Source: Weissella sagaensis
GTDB taxonomy: Bacteria; Bacillota; Bacilli; Lactobacillales; Lactobacillaceae
Reading direction: 5' to 3'
DNA: 64,000 nucleotides
Assembly (NCBI RefSeq): GCF_005405285.1
Contig: NZ_BJDT01000001.1
Span: 282,726 to 346,725, forward strand
Below the pieces are notes generated by a model, which saw only the letters and a program-made list of their open reading frames with translations, searched no databases and was not told where the DNA came from. Of this stretch, positions 1-8,198 are shown piece after piece (position 1 is the stretch's first letter; every line of letters starts with the position of its first letter). The position numbers and the translations under genes are program-made.

Positions 1-37
1 TGGTTTTGAATAAATAAGATATTAATTGATTTATAGG

Positions 38-80
38 CATCCTATTGATGACATTCATTTGTTATCGATAGGATGTTTTT
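38..80 (+). terminator. Rho-independent terminator of the upstream gene
   Basis: A 12-bp stem (38-49 with 64-75, one G-T pair) is followed directly by TTTTT at 76-80. It closes the transcript of the gene whose last codons and TAA stop (11-13) lie at the very start of the window. Confidence 0.85.
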
Positions 81-150
81 GTTAAGATAAAGAGAGTTAA
101 AGTAACCTAAGAATGCATAAACAGCAATAATCTAAATTATGGGAGGTTGC

Positions 151-1347
151 ATGGAGGATTTTAGTTTTCAAAATAAGACAGCGATTCGTTTTGGTAAAGA
201 CCGTATTGATAAAGAGTTACATGATGCCGTTGCCCAATTTGGGCACAATGTATTATTAACGTATGGTGGTGGATCGATTAAGAAATCAGGCCTATATAAT
301 CGTGTTTTGGCCGCACTATCAGACTTAAATGTTGTTGAGTTATCAGGGATTGCGCCAAATCCCAAGGTGGCATCAATCCGTGATGGCCAAAAGTTGGTGA
401 AAGAGCATGCAGTTGATGTCATTTTATCAGTTGGTGGTGGTTCAGTATTAGATGCTGCAAAGGTCATTGCCTCAGCAAAATTTTACGAGGGGGATCCTTG
501 GGATTTAATCGGGGTAGCCGGCACAAAACGTCGTTATCAAATAGCACAATTACCAGTCGTTGATATCTTGACGTTGGCGGCTACGGGTTCAGAAATGAAT
601 AATGGCTCAGTGATATCTAATGCACAATTAAATATGAAATTAGATTCATTTGGTCCGCAAACTCCCGCAGTCTCATTTTTAGATCCACAGTTGACATATT
701 CTGTGTCAAAATGGCAAATAGCTGCAGGTTCATTTGATGTATTTTCACATTTGGCAGAACAATACTTTGATCGGGCAACAGCTAACGATGTGACAAGTGG
801 TATTATTGAAGGTATGATGCGCTCAGTCATTAAATGGGCTCCAGTTGCTGTGCGAGAACCAGATAACTATGATGCGCGGGCTAATTTAATGTGGGGTGCC
901 ACGATGGCATTAAACGATTTCGCTAGCTTAGGTAATGCTAACGATTGGACTGTTCATCCAATTGAACATGAATTATCAGCCTATTATGATATTACACATG
1001 GTGTTGGCTTGGGGATTTTAACACCACGCTGGATGAAACGTGCCTTGTCTACAGAAACACAAGCCCGTTTTGCCCGTTATGGTCGTGAAGTCTGGCATTT
1101 AACGGGGGAAGATGATTTAGATGTGGCACAACGTGCAATCCAAGCAACGTATGATTGGATTAAGTCATTGGGGATACCAATGACATTGTCAGGTGTTCAT
1201 ATTAATGATGATACAAATTTTGTTAAAATGGCGCAAAATGCAGTTCGAGTTGGACAGTTGGATCAAAATGGCGGCTACGTTAATTTAACAGTTGATGATG
1301 TTGTGGCCATCTTTGTTGCCTCGATGACGACTGATGGGTTTGAATAA
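151..1347 (+). CDS. Iron-containing alcohol dehydrogenase (YqhD/BdhA-like, NAD(P)H-dependent)
   Basis: Group III metal-dependent alcohol dehydrogenase, 398 residues, probably reducing aldehydes with NAD(P)H in the cytosol. The cofactor motif GGGSVLD is at residues 95-101. D196, H200, H269 and H283 are spaced like the four metal ligands of E. coli YqhD. An ATG at 139 is in frame, but the ribosome binding site GGGAGG (141-146) lies inside that longer version, so ATG 151 is the better start. It is monocistronic, flanked by terminators at 38-80 and 1364-1404. Its last codons and the bases after the stop almost match the start of the window (see findings), which hints at a tandem paralogue upstream. 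The exact substrate cannot be read from sequence. Confidence 0.9.
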   Translation: MEDFSFQNKTAIRFGKDRIDKELHDAVAQFGHNVLLTYGGGSIKKSGLYNRVLAALSDLNVVELSGIAPNPKVASIRDGQKLVKEHAVDVILSVGGGSVLDAAKVIASAKFYEGDPWDLIGVAGTKRRYQIAQLPVVDILTLAATGSEMNNGSVISNAQLNMKLDSFGPQTPAVSFLDPQLTYSVSKWQIAAGSFDVFSHLAEQYFDRATANDVTSGIIEGMMRSVIKWAPVAVREPDNYDARANLMWGATMALNDFASLGNANDWTVHPIEHELSAYYDITHGVGLGILTPRWMKRALSTETQARFARYGREVWHLTGEDDLDVAQRAIQATYDWIKSLGIPMTLSGVHINDDTNFVKMAQNAVRVGQLDQNGGYVNLTVDDVVAIFVASMTTDGFE

Positions 1348-1363
1348 ATAAAATAATATGAGG

Positions 1364-1404
1364 AATCAAAGTTAACCGGATTCGTCAGGGACTTTGATTT
1401 TTTG
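1364..1404 (+). terminator. Rho-independent terminator after the alcohol dehydrogenase
   Basis: AATCAAAGT (1364-1372) pairs with ACTTTGATT (1391-1399) and a T-run follows, 17 bases downstream of the stop codon. Confidence 0.8.
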
Positions 1405-1431
1405 TTTGCAAATAGAAAATGATGGTACAGT

Positions 1432-2280
1432 ATGAAAAAAATTGATAAAGGTGTCCAATTTGTCACCCAAAATCTAAAAATGTTTCGTTGCTTGGTTGAT
1501 AATGAACCTTATGATCATATCGTTGGGCATACCTTGGTATGTCCGCATGGTCATCGCCTAGATTTAAATAAAAAAGGATCGTTGTATTTTTTGAATAAAG
1601 CTGTAAATACAGAATACGATGATAATATGTTAGCATCACGACGTAAAGTACTAACAGCCGGGTTGTTTGACGGGATTGTACAAGCGGTTTATGAAGAATT
1701 ACCTCAGCAACCACAACGAATTTTAGACGTTGGTACTGGTGAAGGGACACCACTCAAGCGTTTATTAGACTTACGACAACAACATGACGTAGCTATCGGA
1801 TTTGATATTTCAAAAGCCGGGGTTAATTTAGCAACTCAATTAGACTCAGAAGCCTTTTTTGCAGTGGCTGATTTAGCAAATTTACCATTTACGGATGCTA
1901 GTTTTGATAGTGTTGTTGAATTTTTTTCACCAAGTGCATATGAAGAATTTAAACGAGTCTTAGCACCTGGCGGCACATTAGTTAAAATCGTGCCAGCATC
2001 AGGTTATTTGCATGAATTACGAGGGATATTATATCCAGTTGATTCACCAAAACATACGTATCAAAATGACAAAGTTGTGCAACGCTTTATGGAAAATTAT
2101 CCGACAGCCACACAACGCGAAATCACATATACGTGGGAAATTCCAAGTGACTTATATGTTGACCTATTACATATGACACCGCTACATTGGGGAGCACGTC
2201 CTGAAACACAAATAATCGCAGAAAATATGGCTTTAAAGCAGGTAACGGTGAATGTCGTCGTGATGACCTATCAGAATTAA
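1432..2280 (+). CDS. RlmA-type 23S rRNA (guanine-N1) methyltransferase
   Basis: 282-residue Rossmann-fold SAM methyltransferase of the RlmA family, which methylates a guanine in domain II of 23S rRNA (G745 or G748, depending on the subtype). The N-terminal zinc-ribbon region (about 20-55) is followed by the SAM motif ILDVGTGEGT at residues 97-106. In E. coli RlmA zinc is held by CxxC plus CxxxH. Here C20, C37 and H41 are kept, but the second cysteine is D23. The C-terminal 'HMTPLHWGA' segment is typical of the family. The ribosome binding site is weak. It is a single gene between a terminator and a DnaA-box cluster. G745 versus G748 specificity cannot be decided here. Confidence 0.8.
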   Translation: MKKIDKGVQFVTQNLKMFRCLVDNEPYDHIVGHTLVCPHGHRLDLNKKGSLYFLNKAVNTEYDDNMLASRRKVLTAGLFDGIVQAVYEELPQQPQRILDVGTGEGTPLKRLLDLRQQHDVAIGFDISKAGVNLATQLDSEAFFAVADLANLPFTDASFDSVVEFFSPSAYEEFKRVLAPGGTLVKIVPASGYLHELRGILYPVDSPKHTYQNDKVVQRFMENYPTATQREITYTWEIPSDLYVDLLHMTPLHWGARPETQIIAENMALKQVTVNVVVMTYQN

Positions 2281-2281
2281 T

Positions 2282-2333
2282 TGTGCATAATGTGGATAAA
2301 ACAAGTATTTTTCCACAAAAAATTGTGGAAAAA
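2282..2333. other. Cluster of four DnaA-box-like sequences
   Basis: Starting one base after the rlmA-like stop are TGTGCATAA (2282-2290) and TGTGGATAA (2291-2299), both exact minus-strand matches to TTATNCACA with no gap between them. They are followed by TTTTCCACA (2309-2317, plus) and TGTGGAAAA (2325-2333, minus), each one base from TTATCCACA and together forming an 11-bp inverted repeat (2308-2318/2323-2333). The surroundings are AT-rich. DnaA binding is an inference from the motif. Confidence 0.55.
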
Positions 2334-2334
2334 G

Positions 2335-2363
2335 TTACGAAAGTTCGGTAAAATAGTCATAAT
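2335..2363 (+). promoter_or_regulatory. Probable sigma-A promoter of the XRE regulator
   Basis: TTACGA (2335-2340), a 17-base spacer and CATAAT (2358-2363) lie directly downstream of the DnaA-box cluster and upstream of the XRE gene. Confidence 0.4.
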
Positions 2364-2409
2364 AGGGTGAAAGCCCGTTACACTATATTTAATGAATGGA
2401 GCTGCGTAT

Positions 2410-2811
2410 ATGTTTCCTGATCGCTTACGTGAATTACGAAAAGGTCGTAATATCACATTGGAAAATCTTGCTGAAGAAATGAATAAACATCTTGAGCCAG
2501 GTCAAAAACCAAATACAGCTGCTCAAATCGGAAACTGGGAACGCGGTGACCGTTCACCATCCTATATTGAAGTTCGTAAATTGGCGGATTTTTTTAATGT
2601 TTCGATGGACTTTTTAGTGGGACGTGCCATGTCAGAAAAGACAGATTTGTCATTGCTGTTTTTATCTGGTAAAGAAATTGATTTTAATGGTAAACCATTA
2701 ACCGATCAACAACGTTTTGATATTTTTCAATATGTTAATTCTTATTTGAATCCAGTTTCGTATACTGCTGAAGATGATTTACGTAGTAACCATCAAGAAA
2801 GTTTATTTTAA
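2410..2811 (+). CDS. XRE-family helix-turn-helix regulator
   Basis: 133-residue cytosolic DNA-binding protein. Residues 2-66 form a Cro/C1-type HTH (RLRELRKGRNITLENLAEEM, then WERGDRSPSYIEVRKLADFF and 'SMDFLVG'). The rest is a short C-terminal tail containing 'GKPLTDQQRFDIFQYVNSYL', a form common in lactobacillar regulators. An in-frame ATG exists at 2392, but GGAG at 2398-2401 sits eight bases before ATG 2410, so the shorter form is preferred. The target is unknown. It lies 13 bases before the next gene and is probably cotranscribed. DnaA could influence it through the upstream boxes. Confidence 0.8.
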   Translation: MFPDRLRELRKGRNITLENLAEEMNKHLEPGQKPNTAAQIGNWERGDRSPSYIEVRKLADFFNVSMDFLVGRAMSEKTDLSLLFLSGKEIDFNGKPLTDQQRFDIFQYVNSYLNPVSYTAEDDLRSNHQESLF

Positions 2812-2824
2812 AAAAGGAATGAAT

Positions 2825-3655
2825 ATGAACCAAACAGAATTAATTCGATTTGGTACTGGTCGACAGCTCACTGAGATTGATTATCTTAGTGAGCTGTTGT
2901 CGTATCAAACAATGTTTCAACCAATTCAATCAGTCGGCCAATTAATTGCACAAGTTAGTCAGACAATTAATGCAATTAACCAAGGTTTTTTACCCACAGA
3001 ATTACCAATGCTTGAAGTGAGTGATAATATGATTATGGATGTGCAACGATATGTTGTTGATAAATTTCCTAACCAACCTGCCAAAGGAAATGCTTTGTGG
3101 GGAAAATTAAGTGAATCTTTAGAAGCAGTTGATTTTTTAGTTCGTCATTTAAGAGATGCTTTGATAGAATATTTTAGTATGTATGGGTATGTTTCAACGC
3201 CATTTGTCCAAGATTTATCACGATATCTTGGTAATCAGCCTATTTTAGAATTAATGGCAGGGCATGGTTATTTATCAGCTGGCTTACGGGCGCTTAATCC
3301 AGAGCAAGTCATAATCGCGACGGATAATCAATTATGGCGTGAACAACCAGATATTACACTGGATCAGCCTGTAACAATAGTTGAAAATATGACCGGATTA
3401 GCTGCATTAGAAAAATATGGTCAAGAGGTTGCCGTCATCATGATGAGTTGGGCCCCTGATACTTCAACAGCTGACTGGGATTTATTACAAGTAATACGTG
3501 AAAACTATCCAACTAAAAAGTTATTAGTCATTGGTGAGTATCAAGGTGCAACAAATTCAAAAGTATTTTGGCAGCAAGCCAAATTAAAACCAGTGCTAGC
3601 AACGCACCATCATACTTTTGATTTAATTAATGAACAAGTTTATGAAGTAGAATAG
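2825..3655 (+). CDS. Putative SAM-dependent methyltransferase, uncharacterised
   Basis: 276 residues. The middle contains a class I methyltransferase-like glycine loop ('PILELMAGHGYLSAGLRAL', about residues 138-156) followed by a strand ending in an acidic residue ('IIATDNQLW'). The N-terminal 130 residues are helical and unlike known targeting domains. The AAGGA at 2814-2818 favours ATG 2825 over the upstream in-frame starts. It is probably cotranscribed with the XRE regulator. No substrate motif such as NPPY is seen, so whether it acts on nucleic acid or protein is unknown; the methyltransferase call rests on the one motif. Confidence 0.55.
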   Translation: MNQTELIRFGTGRQLTEIDYLSELLSYQTMFQPIQSVGQLIAQVSQTINAINQGFLPTELPMLEVSDNMIMDVQRYVVDKFPNQPAKGNALWGKLSESLEAVDFLVRHLRDALIEYFSMYGYVSTPFVQDLSRYLGNQPILELMAGHGYLSAGLRALNPEQVIIATDNQLWREQPDITLDQPVTIVENMTGLAALEKYGQEVAVIMMSWAPDTSTADWDLLQVIRENYPTKKLLVIGEYQGATNSKVFWQQAKLKPVLATHHHTFDLINEQVYEVE

Positions 3656-3669
3656 GATATTATTTAAAC

Positions 3670-4923
3670 ATGTTAGCTAAAACAAAACGTCAAACGATAG
3701 CGTTAGTTATTGCAACGATTGTCTTAGGAATCATTGTTGGCTTTAGCTCGTTATTATTAGGCCAATTATTAGATATTGTTGAACGGTTATTCTTACAGTT
3801 TGAGGAAAATGCGCATATACCCGTTGCCACTGCTGCAACACCGATTAATCGCTTACTTTCAGTAACCCTAGGTGGTATTATTGTGGCGTTGATTTGGTAT
3901 GCTTTGCAACGTTATGGCAAACCAACCGTTAGCATCAATAAAGCGTTACAAGGAGAACAAATGCCATTTGGTGTGACAATAATTCATGTGATGACGCAAA
4001 TTTTCTATGTAGCGACTGGTGGGTCAATTGGTCGTGAATTAGCACCGCGCGAAGCCGGAACACTGATGGCACAAACGTGGCAAAAATTTGCCGGTCGGAT
4101 AGGATTAGCCACACTATCAGCTGATGATCAGCGTTTGCTATTGGCTGCTGCTGCCGGAGCAGGATTTGCTGGTATCTATATTGCGCCCATTACGGGAATG
4201 TTATTTGCTGTTGAAATTTTACTTAAAAGAGTAGACATTCGAACAATATCAGTTAGTTTGAGTATGTCTGTTATTGCGATGCTAGTTGGTTCGATTACGA
4301 AGGGATTTGTGCCGTACTATTTGATTGCGCATAAGGATTTTTCAATAAAAATGTTACCATTTGTCGTAGTTGTTGCGTTAATGATGGGTGTCTTGGGCGG
4401 GCTTTTCCGACGTGGCTTTCAATGGGCAGGCAAGCATAGCGCCAAGTCCCAACAAATTTTATGGCAATTACCATTAGTTGCTTTATTAACCGGTATAATT
4501 GCAATGAAGATGCCGCAAATTATGGGGAACGGTCGTGGTTTGGCTGAATTTTCTTTTGTGAATCTTGATCAAAATGTTGTCGTGTTCTTGTTAGTAGGGG
4601 CTGCATTAAAAACAATTATGACCTTGCTGACCATTAAAGTAGGCGTGGCAGGTGGTACATTGACACCATCGATTGCAATCGGTGGTGCATTAGGTAGTAT
4701 CGTCGGGTTTGCTTATATGGTCATTATGCCTGGGTTATCAATGGCGACAATTGCGCAAGCAGGTGTTATTGGAGCGGTCGGTTTCTTAGCCGCTTCACAA
4801 CAAGCACCATTAATGGCATTGTTTATGTTATTTGAAGTGTGTCATTTAGATTCTTCAGCCTTATTACCATTAGGGCTAACGGTAGCTTTGGCCAGTGTGT
4901 CTTCTAAATTAGTTTTAAAGTAA
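3670..4923 (+). CDS. ClC-family chloride channel/antiporter-like membrane protein
   Basis: 417-residue integral membrane protein with about ten hydrophobic helices. The ClC selectivity segments appear in order: 'GGSIGRELAPREAG' (replacing the GREGP motif and keeping the glutamate at the gating position), then 'GVAGGTLTPSIAIGGALGS' (the GxFxP-type motif). It lacks the cytoplasmic CBS pair of larger ClC proteins, as is usual in bacteria. It starts 14 bases after the methyltransferase and probably belongs to the same transcript. Ion specificity (chloride, nitrate or fluoride) cannot be assigned from the variant motif. Confidence 0.85.
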   Translation: MLAKTKRQTIALVIATIVLGIIVGFSSLLLGQLLDIVERLFLQFEENAHIPVATAATPINRLLSVTLGGIIVALIWYALQRYGKPTVSINKALQGEQMPFGVTIIHVMTQIFYVATGGSIGRELAPREAGTLMAQTWQKFAGRIGLATLSADDQRLLLAAAAGAGFAGIYIAPITGMLFAVEILLKRVDIRTISVSLSMSVIAMLVGSITKGFVPYYLIAHKDFSIKMLPFVVVVALMMGVLGGLFRRGFQWAGKHSAKSQQILWQLPLVALLTGIIAMKMPQIMGNGRGLAEFSFVNLDQNVVVFLLVGAALKTIMTLLTIKVGVAGGTLTPSIAIGGALGSIVGFAYMVIMPGLSMATIAQAGVIGAVGFLAASQQAPLMALFMLFEVCHLDSSALLPLGLTVALASVSSKLVLK

Positions 4924-4925
4924 TT

Positions 4926-4959
4926 AAGTATACTGGTAAAAACAGTTGAATACTTTTTT
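4926..4959 (+). terminator. Probable terminator after the ClC gene
   Basis: AAGTAT (4926-4931) pairs with ATACTT (4950-4955), with an inner CTG/CAG pairing, and TTTTTT follows at 4954-4959. The stem is interrupted, so strength is uncertain. Confidence 0.5.
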
Positions 4960-5062
4960 ACATGGATTGAGACTTTTATATTGTGTACATGCATGCAATC
5001 AGGTGTTAAATTTGTCATACCTTATTTAAAGAAGATGCAAAATATTTATGGGGGAATTTGTG

Positions 5063-6292
5063 ATGCAAGAAGAACAAAAACTATCAATTTTGAAAGACAT
5101 TATTGCAATTCAATCTGTGAATGATCATGAAAAAGATGTTGCAGTTTATTTAAAGCAATTATTTGACGAAACGGGTATTAAAAATGACATTTTGCCTTTA
5201 GGCGATTCAAAAACACGTGCTAATTTAGTTGCTGAAATCGGTAATGGTAAGCCGGTGCTTGCGATTTCTGGGCATATGGATGTCGTTGAGGTTGATGCTG
5301 ACCGTTGGGATACGGATCCATTTACACTAACGGAAAAAGACGGTAATCTTTATGGTCGTGGTGCAACGGATATGAAAGCTGGTTTGGTAGCAATGGTGAT
5401 TGCCATGCTGGAATTAAAAGAGAGTGGCGCAAAAATTCCAGGAACGATTCGTTTGTTAGCGACTGCGGGCGAAGAAGTTGGTATGCCTGGTGCAAAGGCT
5501 TTTAAAGATCAAGGTTATATGGATGATGTTGATGCTTTGTTGATTACAGAGCCATCGGGTATTTATCGTGCTATTTATGCAAATAAAGGTGAGCTGAATG
5601 TTACTGTAAAATCAGCTGGTAAAGCTGCTCATAGTTCAATGCCATATCTTGGTAATAATGCCGTGGAACATTTGATTGCTGTTTTGCAAAAAATTAAGAC
5701 AGAAGTTAAAGATATAACGGCTGACTTTAACAATGATGTATTGGGTAAGACGGTTATTAATATTGATACAATTAAGGGTGGTAATCAGGTTAATGCAATT
5801 CCATCAGCTGCAGAAGCGGAAATTAATATCCGGACCATTCCAGAATTTGATAATGCTAAAATCTGGACAAAGTTGCAAGACATTGTTAACGCCTACAATG
5901 CTTCGGGAACGGGTGAGATTACAATAACAGTAGGTATGGATGTGACACCAATTAGTGGTAATAGTGATTCTAAGCTGTTAAAGGATATCCAACGCATAGC
6001 GGCTCCCTTTGTTTCTAGTGATAAGCTGTCTGATGATGAACGACAGAAATTGCGTGCAGAAGCTAAAGCTGTAGGTATTCAAAATTATACACCTGGTGAA
6101 ATTATTGCTGAAGGTGTTCCCGGGGGAACTGATGCAAGTCAATTAATCATTAATCAACCAGTGGGATTTGATTTTGTCATGTATGGTCCAGGTAATAATA
6201 CGCCGCATCAAGATAATGAATTTGTACCAAAGTCACAGTTTTTGAACTTTATTAACATTTATAAGCAACTATTTATGGAATTCGGCATTTAA
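5063..6292 (+). CDS. M20-family deacylase (ArgE/DapE/ACY1-like)
   Basis: 409-residue cytosolic zinc amidohydrolase; family members remove acyl groups from amino acids such as N-acetylornithine or N-succinyl-diaminopimelate. The metal motifs are clear: 'SGHMDVV' (H71, D73), 'GRGATDMKAG' (D103) and 'TAGEEVG' (E137, E138), with the dimerisation domain between and 'PGGTDASQ' and a final 'GPGNNTPHQDNEF' carrying the last histidine. GGGGGA at 5050-5055 supports ATG 5063 rather than the in-frame ATG at 5048. It is monocistronic. There is no dap or arg neighbour, so the choice between DapE, ArgE or a dipeptidase-like role is open. Confidence 0.8.
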   Translation: MQEEQKLSILKDIIAIQSVNDHEKDVAVYLKQLFDETGIKNDILPLGDSKTRANLVAEIGNGKPVLAISGHMDVVEVDADRWDTDPFTLTEKDGNLYGRGATDMKAGLVAMVIAMLELKESGAKIPGTIRLLATAGEEVGMPGAKAFKDQGYMDDVDALLITEPSGIYRAIYANKGELNVTVKSAGKAAHSSMPYLGNNAVEHLIAVLQKIKTEVKDITADFNNDVLGKTVINIDTIKGGNQVNAIPSAAEAEINIRTIPEFDNAKIWTKLQDIVNAYNASGTGEITITVGMDVTPISGNSDSKLLKDIQRIAAPFVSSDKLSDDERQKLRAEAKAVGIQNYTPGEIIAEGVPGGTDASQLIINQPVGFDFVMYGPGNNTPHQDNEFVPKSQFLNFINIYKQLFMEFGI

Positions 6293-6297
6293 CATAG

Positions 6298-6331
6298 AAA
6301 AAGGACTGATGAATGCTCATCAGTCCTTTTT
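6298..6331. terminator. Bidirectional terminator between the deacylase and pspC-like gene
   Basis: A 15-bp perfect stem (6298-6312/6317-6331) has a four-base loop. A-runs and T-runs at both ends let it work for the plus-strand deacylase and the minus-strand PspC gene. Confidence 0.9.
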
Positions 6332-6340
6332 ATTAATCTG

Positions 6341-6517
6341 TTATTTTTCAGGTAATAGTAGCCAAAGAATTAAATAAATAACCAAACCCGGGAAAGGACT
6401 TAGTGTTAGTAATACCCAAATAATTCTTAGTAAATTAACATTCCAATCAAAGCGTTCAGCTAAGCCACCTAAGACACCGGCAAAAACACGATGATTTGTT
6501 GAACGGTATAGATTCAT
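6341..6517 (-). CDS. PspC-domain mini membrane protein
   Basis: 58-residue protein starting MNLYRSTNHRVFAGVLGG and ending in a single hydrophobic helix, 'LVIYLILWLLLPEK'. This is the whole PspC domain, a small envelope-stress-associated membrane domain common in Firmicutes. A strong GGGGGA lies seven bases before the ATG. It is transcribed alone, converging on the deacylase, and ends at the shared terminator. Its role in this organism is unknown. Confidence 0.85.
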   Translation of the reverse strand: MNLYRSTNHRVFAGVLGGLAERFDWNVNLLRIIWVLLTLSPFPGLVIYLILWLLLPEK

Positions 6518-6595
6518 AATATATTCCCCCTATAAGCCTTTACGTTCATTATACATGAAAACTTATGAAATTCTAATAATCATTATCTAAATTAG

Positions 6596-7981
6596 TTACT
6601 CAAATTTTGCAGTAGCTCGTTTAACAAGATGCGAATTTGCAAATACGGCTGCCAAAATAATGCAGCCAAAATTAGCAAATGTAAAGATTAAGAATACCCC
6701 AGCAGTTCCTTGTTGTGCAATAAGTAGTGGAAAGACCAGGCTAATACCAAAGTTAGTTAACCAGATCATTGCAGTACTGATGGCATTGAACGTGGTACGT
6801 AATTGCTGTGGAAACATTTCAGAAAGTAACATCCAAGTAACTGGGCTAACAAGTCCCTGTTGGGTAGCTAAGAAATAAGCTAAAATAATCAAAATTAAAA
6901 TGTTATTCATGCTGGATGCTAAGGGCGTCGTTTTCATGACCCAGCTGAGTAAAGCTAGACTGAAAACATTGGACATTAAGCCAATTGTTAATAATCGATA
7001 GGGTGAAATCTGTTCAACGACATGTTTACCCGCAAAAATGGCAATGGCTGATACAACACCAATTAAGACGTTACCGTACAGTGATGCACCAGAACCAAGA
7101 CCAACTTTTTCTAAGATAGTTGAACCATAGTACATGACTGTATTAATACCGGAAGCTTGTTGAATAAAACCGATTGTCAGACCGGCACCAAGCAGGTATA
7201 TTGACGCTTTAGAAGAAAAAATTAATTGCCAATTAATTTTTTCTCCTTGCCCAATAGCTTGTTTTGCTTCATTAATATTTTCTCGAATGTCTAGTTTTGG
7301 AAAGCCTAATTTTTTAAACACGCCTTGTGCACGATCTCGTTGGCGTTTTAGGAGGTACCAAAATGGACTATTTGGAATGTTAGCAGAAGCAATCCACAAA
7401 AAGATTGCAGGAATAGCTGCGGCTAACATCATGACACGCCAAATTGGATGCCAGTTTGGCCAAAGCGAGCCGAGAATTGCATTGACTGTAAAAGCCGTTA
7501 ATTGACCGATAACAATGGCAATTGCGTTCTTATTGACGTTTCTTGTTTTAAGCCTGTCAGGAGAAATTTCATCTAAATATAATGGTGATAGACTTGAAGC
7601 ACAACCTACTGACAAGCCCAGAATAAAACGTGAAATAATTAGCATCCAGGCATTAATTGATAATGAACAAGCAACAGTTGCAATTGTAAAGACAGCTGCT
7701 ACCAATTGTAATAGCTTTTTACGCCCGAGATTATCCGCCAGTTTAGTGACTGCCAAAGCACCAAACATACAGCCTAATACTAAAGAACTAGAAATTAGTC
7801 CTTGGGTACTTGGTGCAGCGCCTAATTGATCAGCGCGACTAATAAAAGTTAAGGCACCATTAATCACACCGGTGTCATAACCAAATAAAAAGCCGCCTAA
7901 TGCGATAATATATGAGGTGTAATTAAGAAACGAGTTGTTCTTTTTGGGACCAGACTTTTCTTTATACGAAATAAAAAACAC
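6596..7981 (-). CDS. MFS sugar porter (sugar:proton symporter)
   Basis: About 461 residues and twelve hydrophobic segments. Sugar-porter signatures are visible: 'GGFLFGYDTGVINGAL' in helix 1, 'DNLGRKK' between helices 2 and 3, 'SRFILGLSVGCASSLSPLYLDEISP' and 'QQASGINTVMYYG' in helix 7. Relatives import xylose, arabinose, galactose or myo-inositol with protons; the substrate is not determinable. The start is awkward: GTG at 7981 overlaps the AAGGAAG ribosome binding site, so initiation may be a few codons downstream, possibly at the ATT of codon 4. No sugar catabolic gene is adjacent. Confidence 0.85.
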   Translation of the reverse strand: MFFISYKEKSGPKKNNSFLNYTSYIIALGGFLFGYDTGVINGALTFISRADQLGAAPSTQGLISSSLVLGCMFGALAVTKLADNLGRKKLLQLVAAVFTIATVACSLSINAWMLIISRFILGLSVGCASSLSPLYLDEISPDRLKTRNVNKNAIAIVIGQLTAFTVNAILGSLWPNWHPIWRVMMLAAAIPAIFLWIASANIPNSPFWYLLKRQRDRAQGVFKKLGFPKLDIRENINEAKQAIGQGEKINWQLIFSSKASIYLLGAGLTIGFIQQASGINTVMYYGSTILEKVGLGSGASLYGNVLIGVVSAIAIFAGKHVVEQISPYRLLTIGLMSNVFSLALLSWVMKTTPLASSMNNILILIILAYFLATQQGLVSPVTWMLLSEMFPQQLRTTFNAISTAMIWLTNFGISLVFPLLIAQQGTAGVFLIFTFANFGCIILAAVFANSHLVKRATAKFE

Positions 7982-8010
7982 TTCCTTTCAGAATTTAAAA
8001 AAACTCAATG

Positions 8011-8020
8011 GTTGTACAAC
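8011..8020. promoter_or_regulatory. Candidate operator palindrome upstream of the sugar porter
   Basis: GTTGTACAAC is a perfect 10-bp palindrome 30 bases before the porter start. The TTGTACAA core resembles half-sites of GntR/AraR-type repressors. No cognate regulator is nearby. Confidence 0.3.
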
Positions 8021-8140
8021 ATTTATCAAGCTAAAGATAAAAAATGATCATATTAAAAATAACATCCCTACAGAAAGTAGTGTACTATTTGTAAACTTAA
8101 AGAAAAATTAAATTTTTTGTCAGCCGTAATATCTATATTC

Positions 8141-8186
8141 AAAAAGTGTCAGCAACCTGCCCCTTTTATGGGGAGATTGCTGACAC
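8141..8186 (-). terminator. Terminator of pepF
   Basis: GTGTCAGCAA (8146-8155) pairs exactly with TTGCTGACAC (8177-8186), with an inner CCCC/GGGG helix. On the minus strand TTTTT follows (8145-8141). Confidence 0.9.
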
Positions 8187-8198
8187 TAAAAGTAGCTA

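Noticed and set aside
2308-2333. Intrinsic terminator for the rlmA-like gene
   Set aside because: The stem is AT-rich with A-residues, not a T-run, on its 3' side in the plus direction; the DnaA-box reading explains it better.
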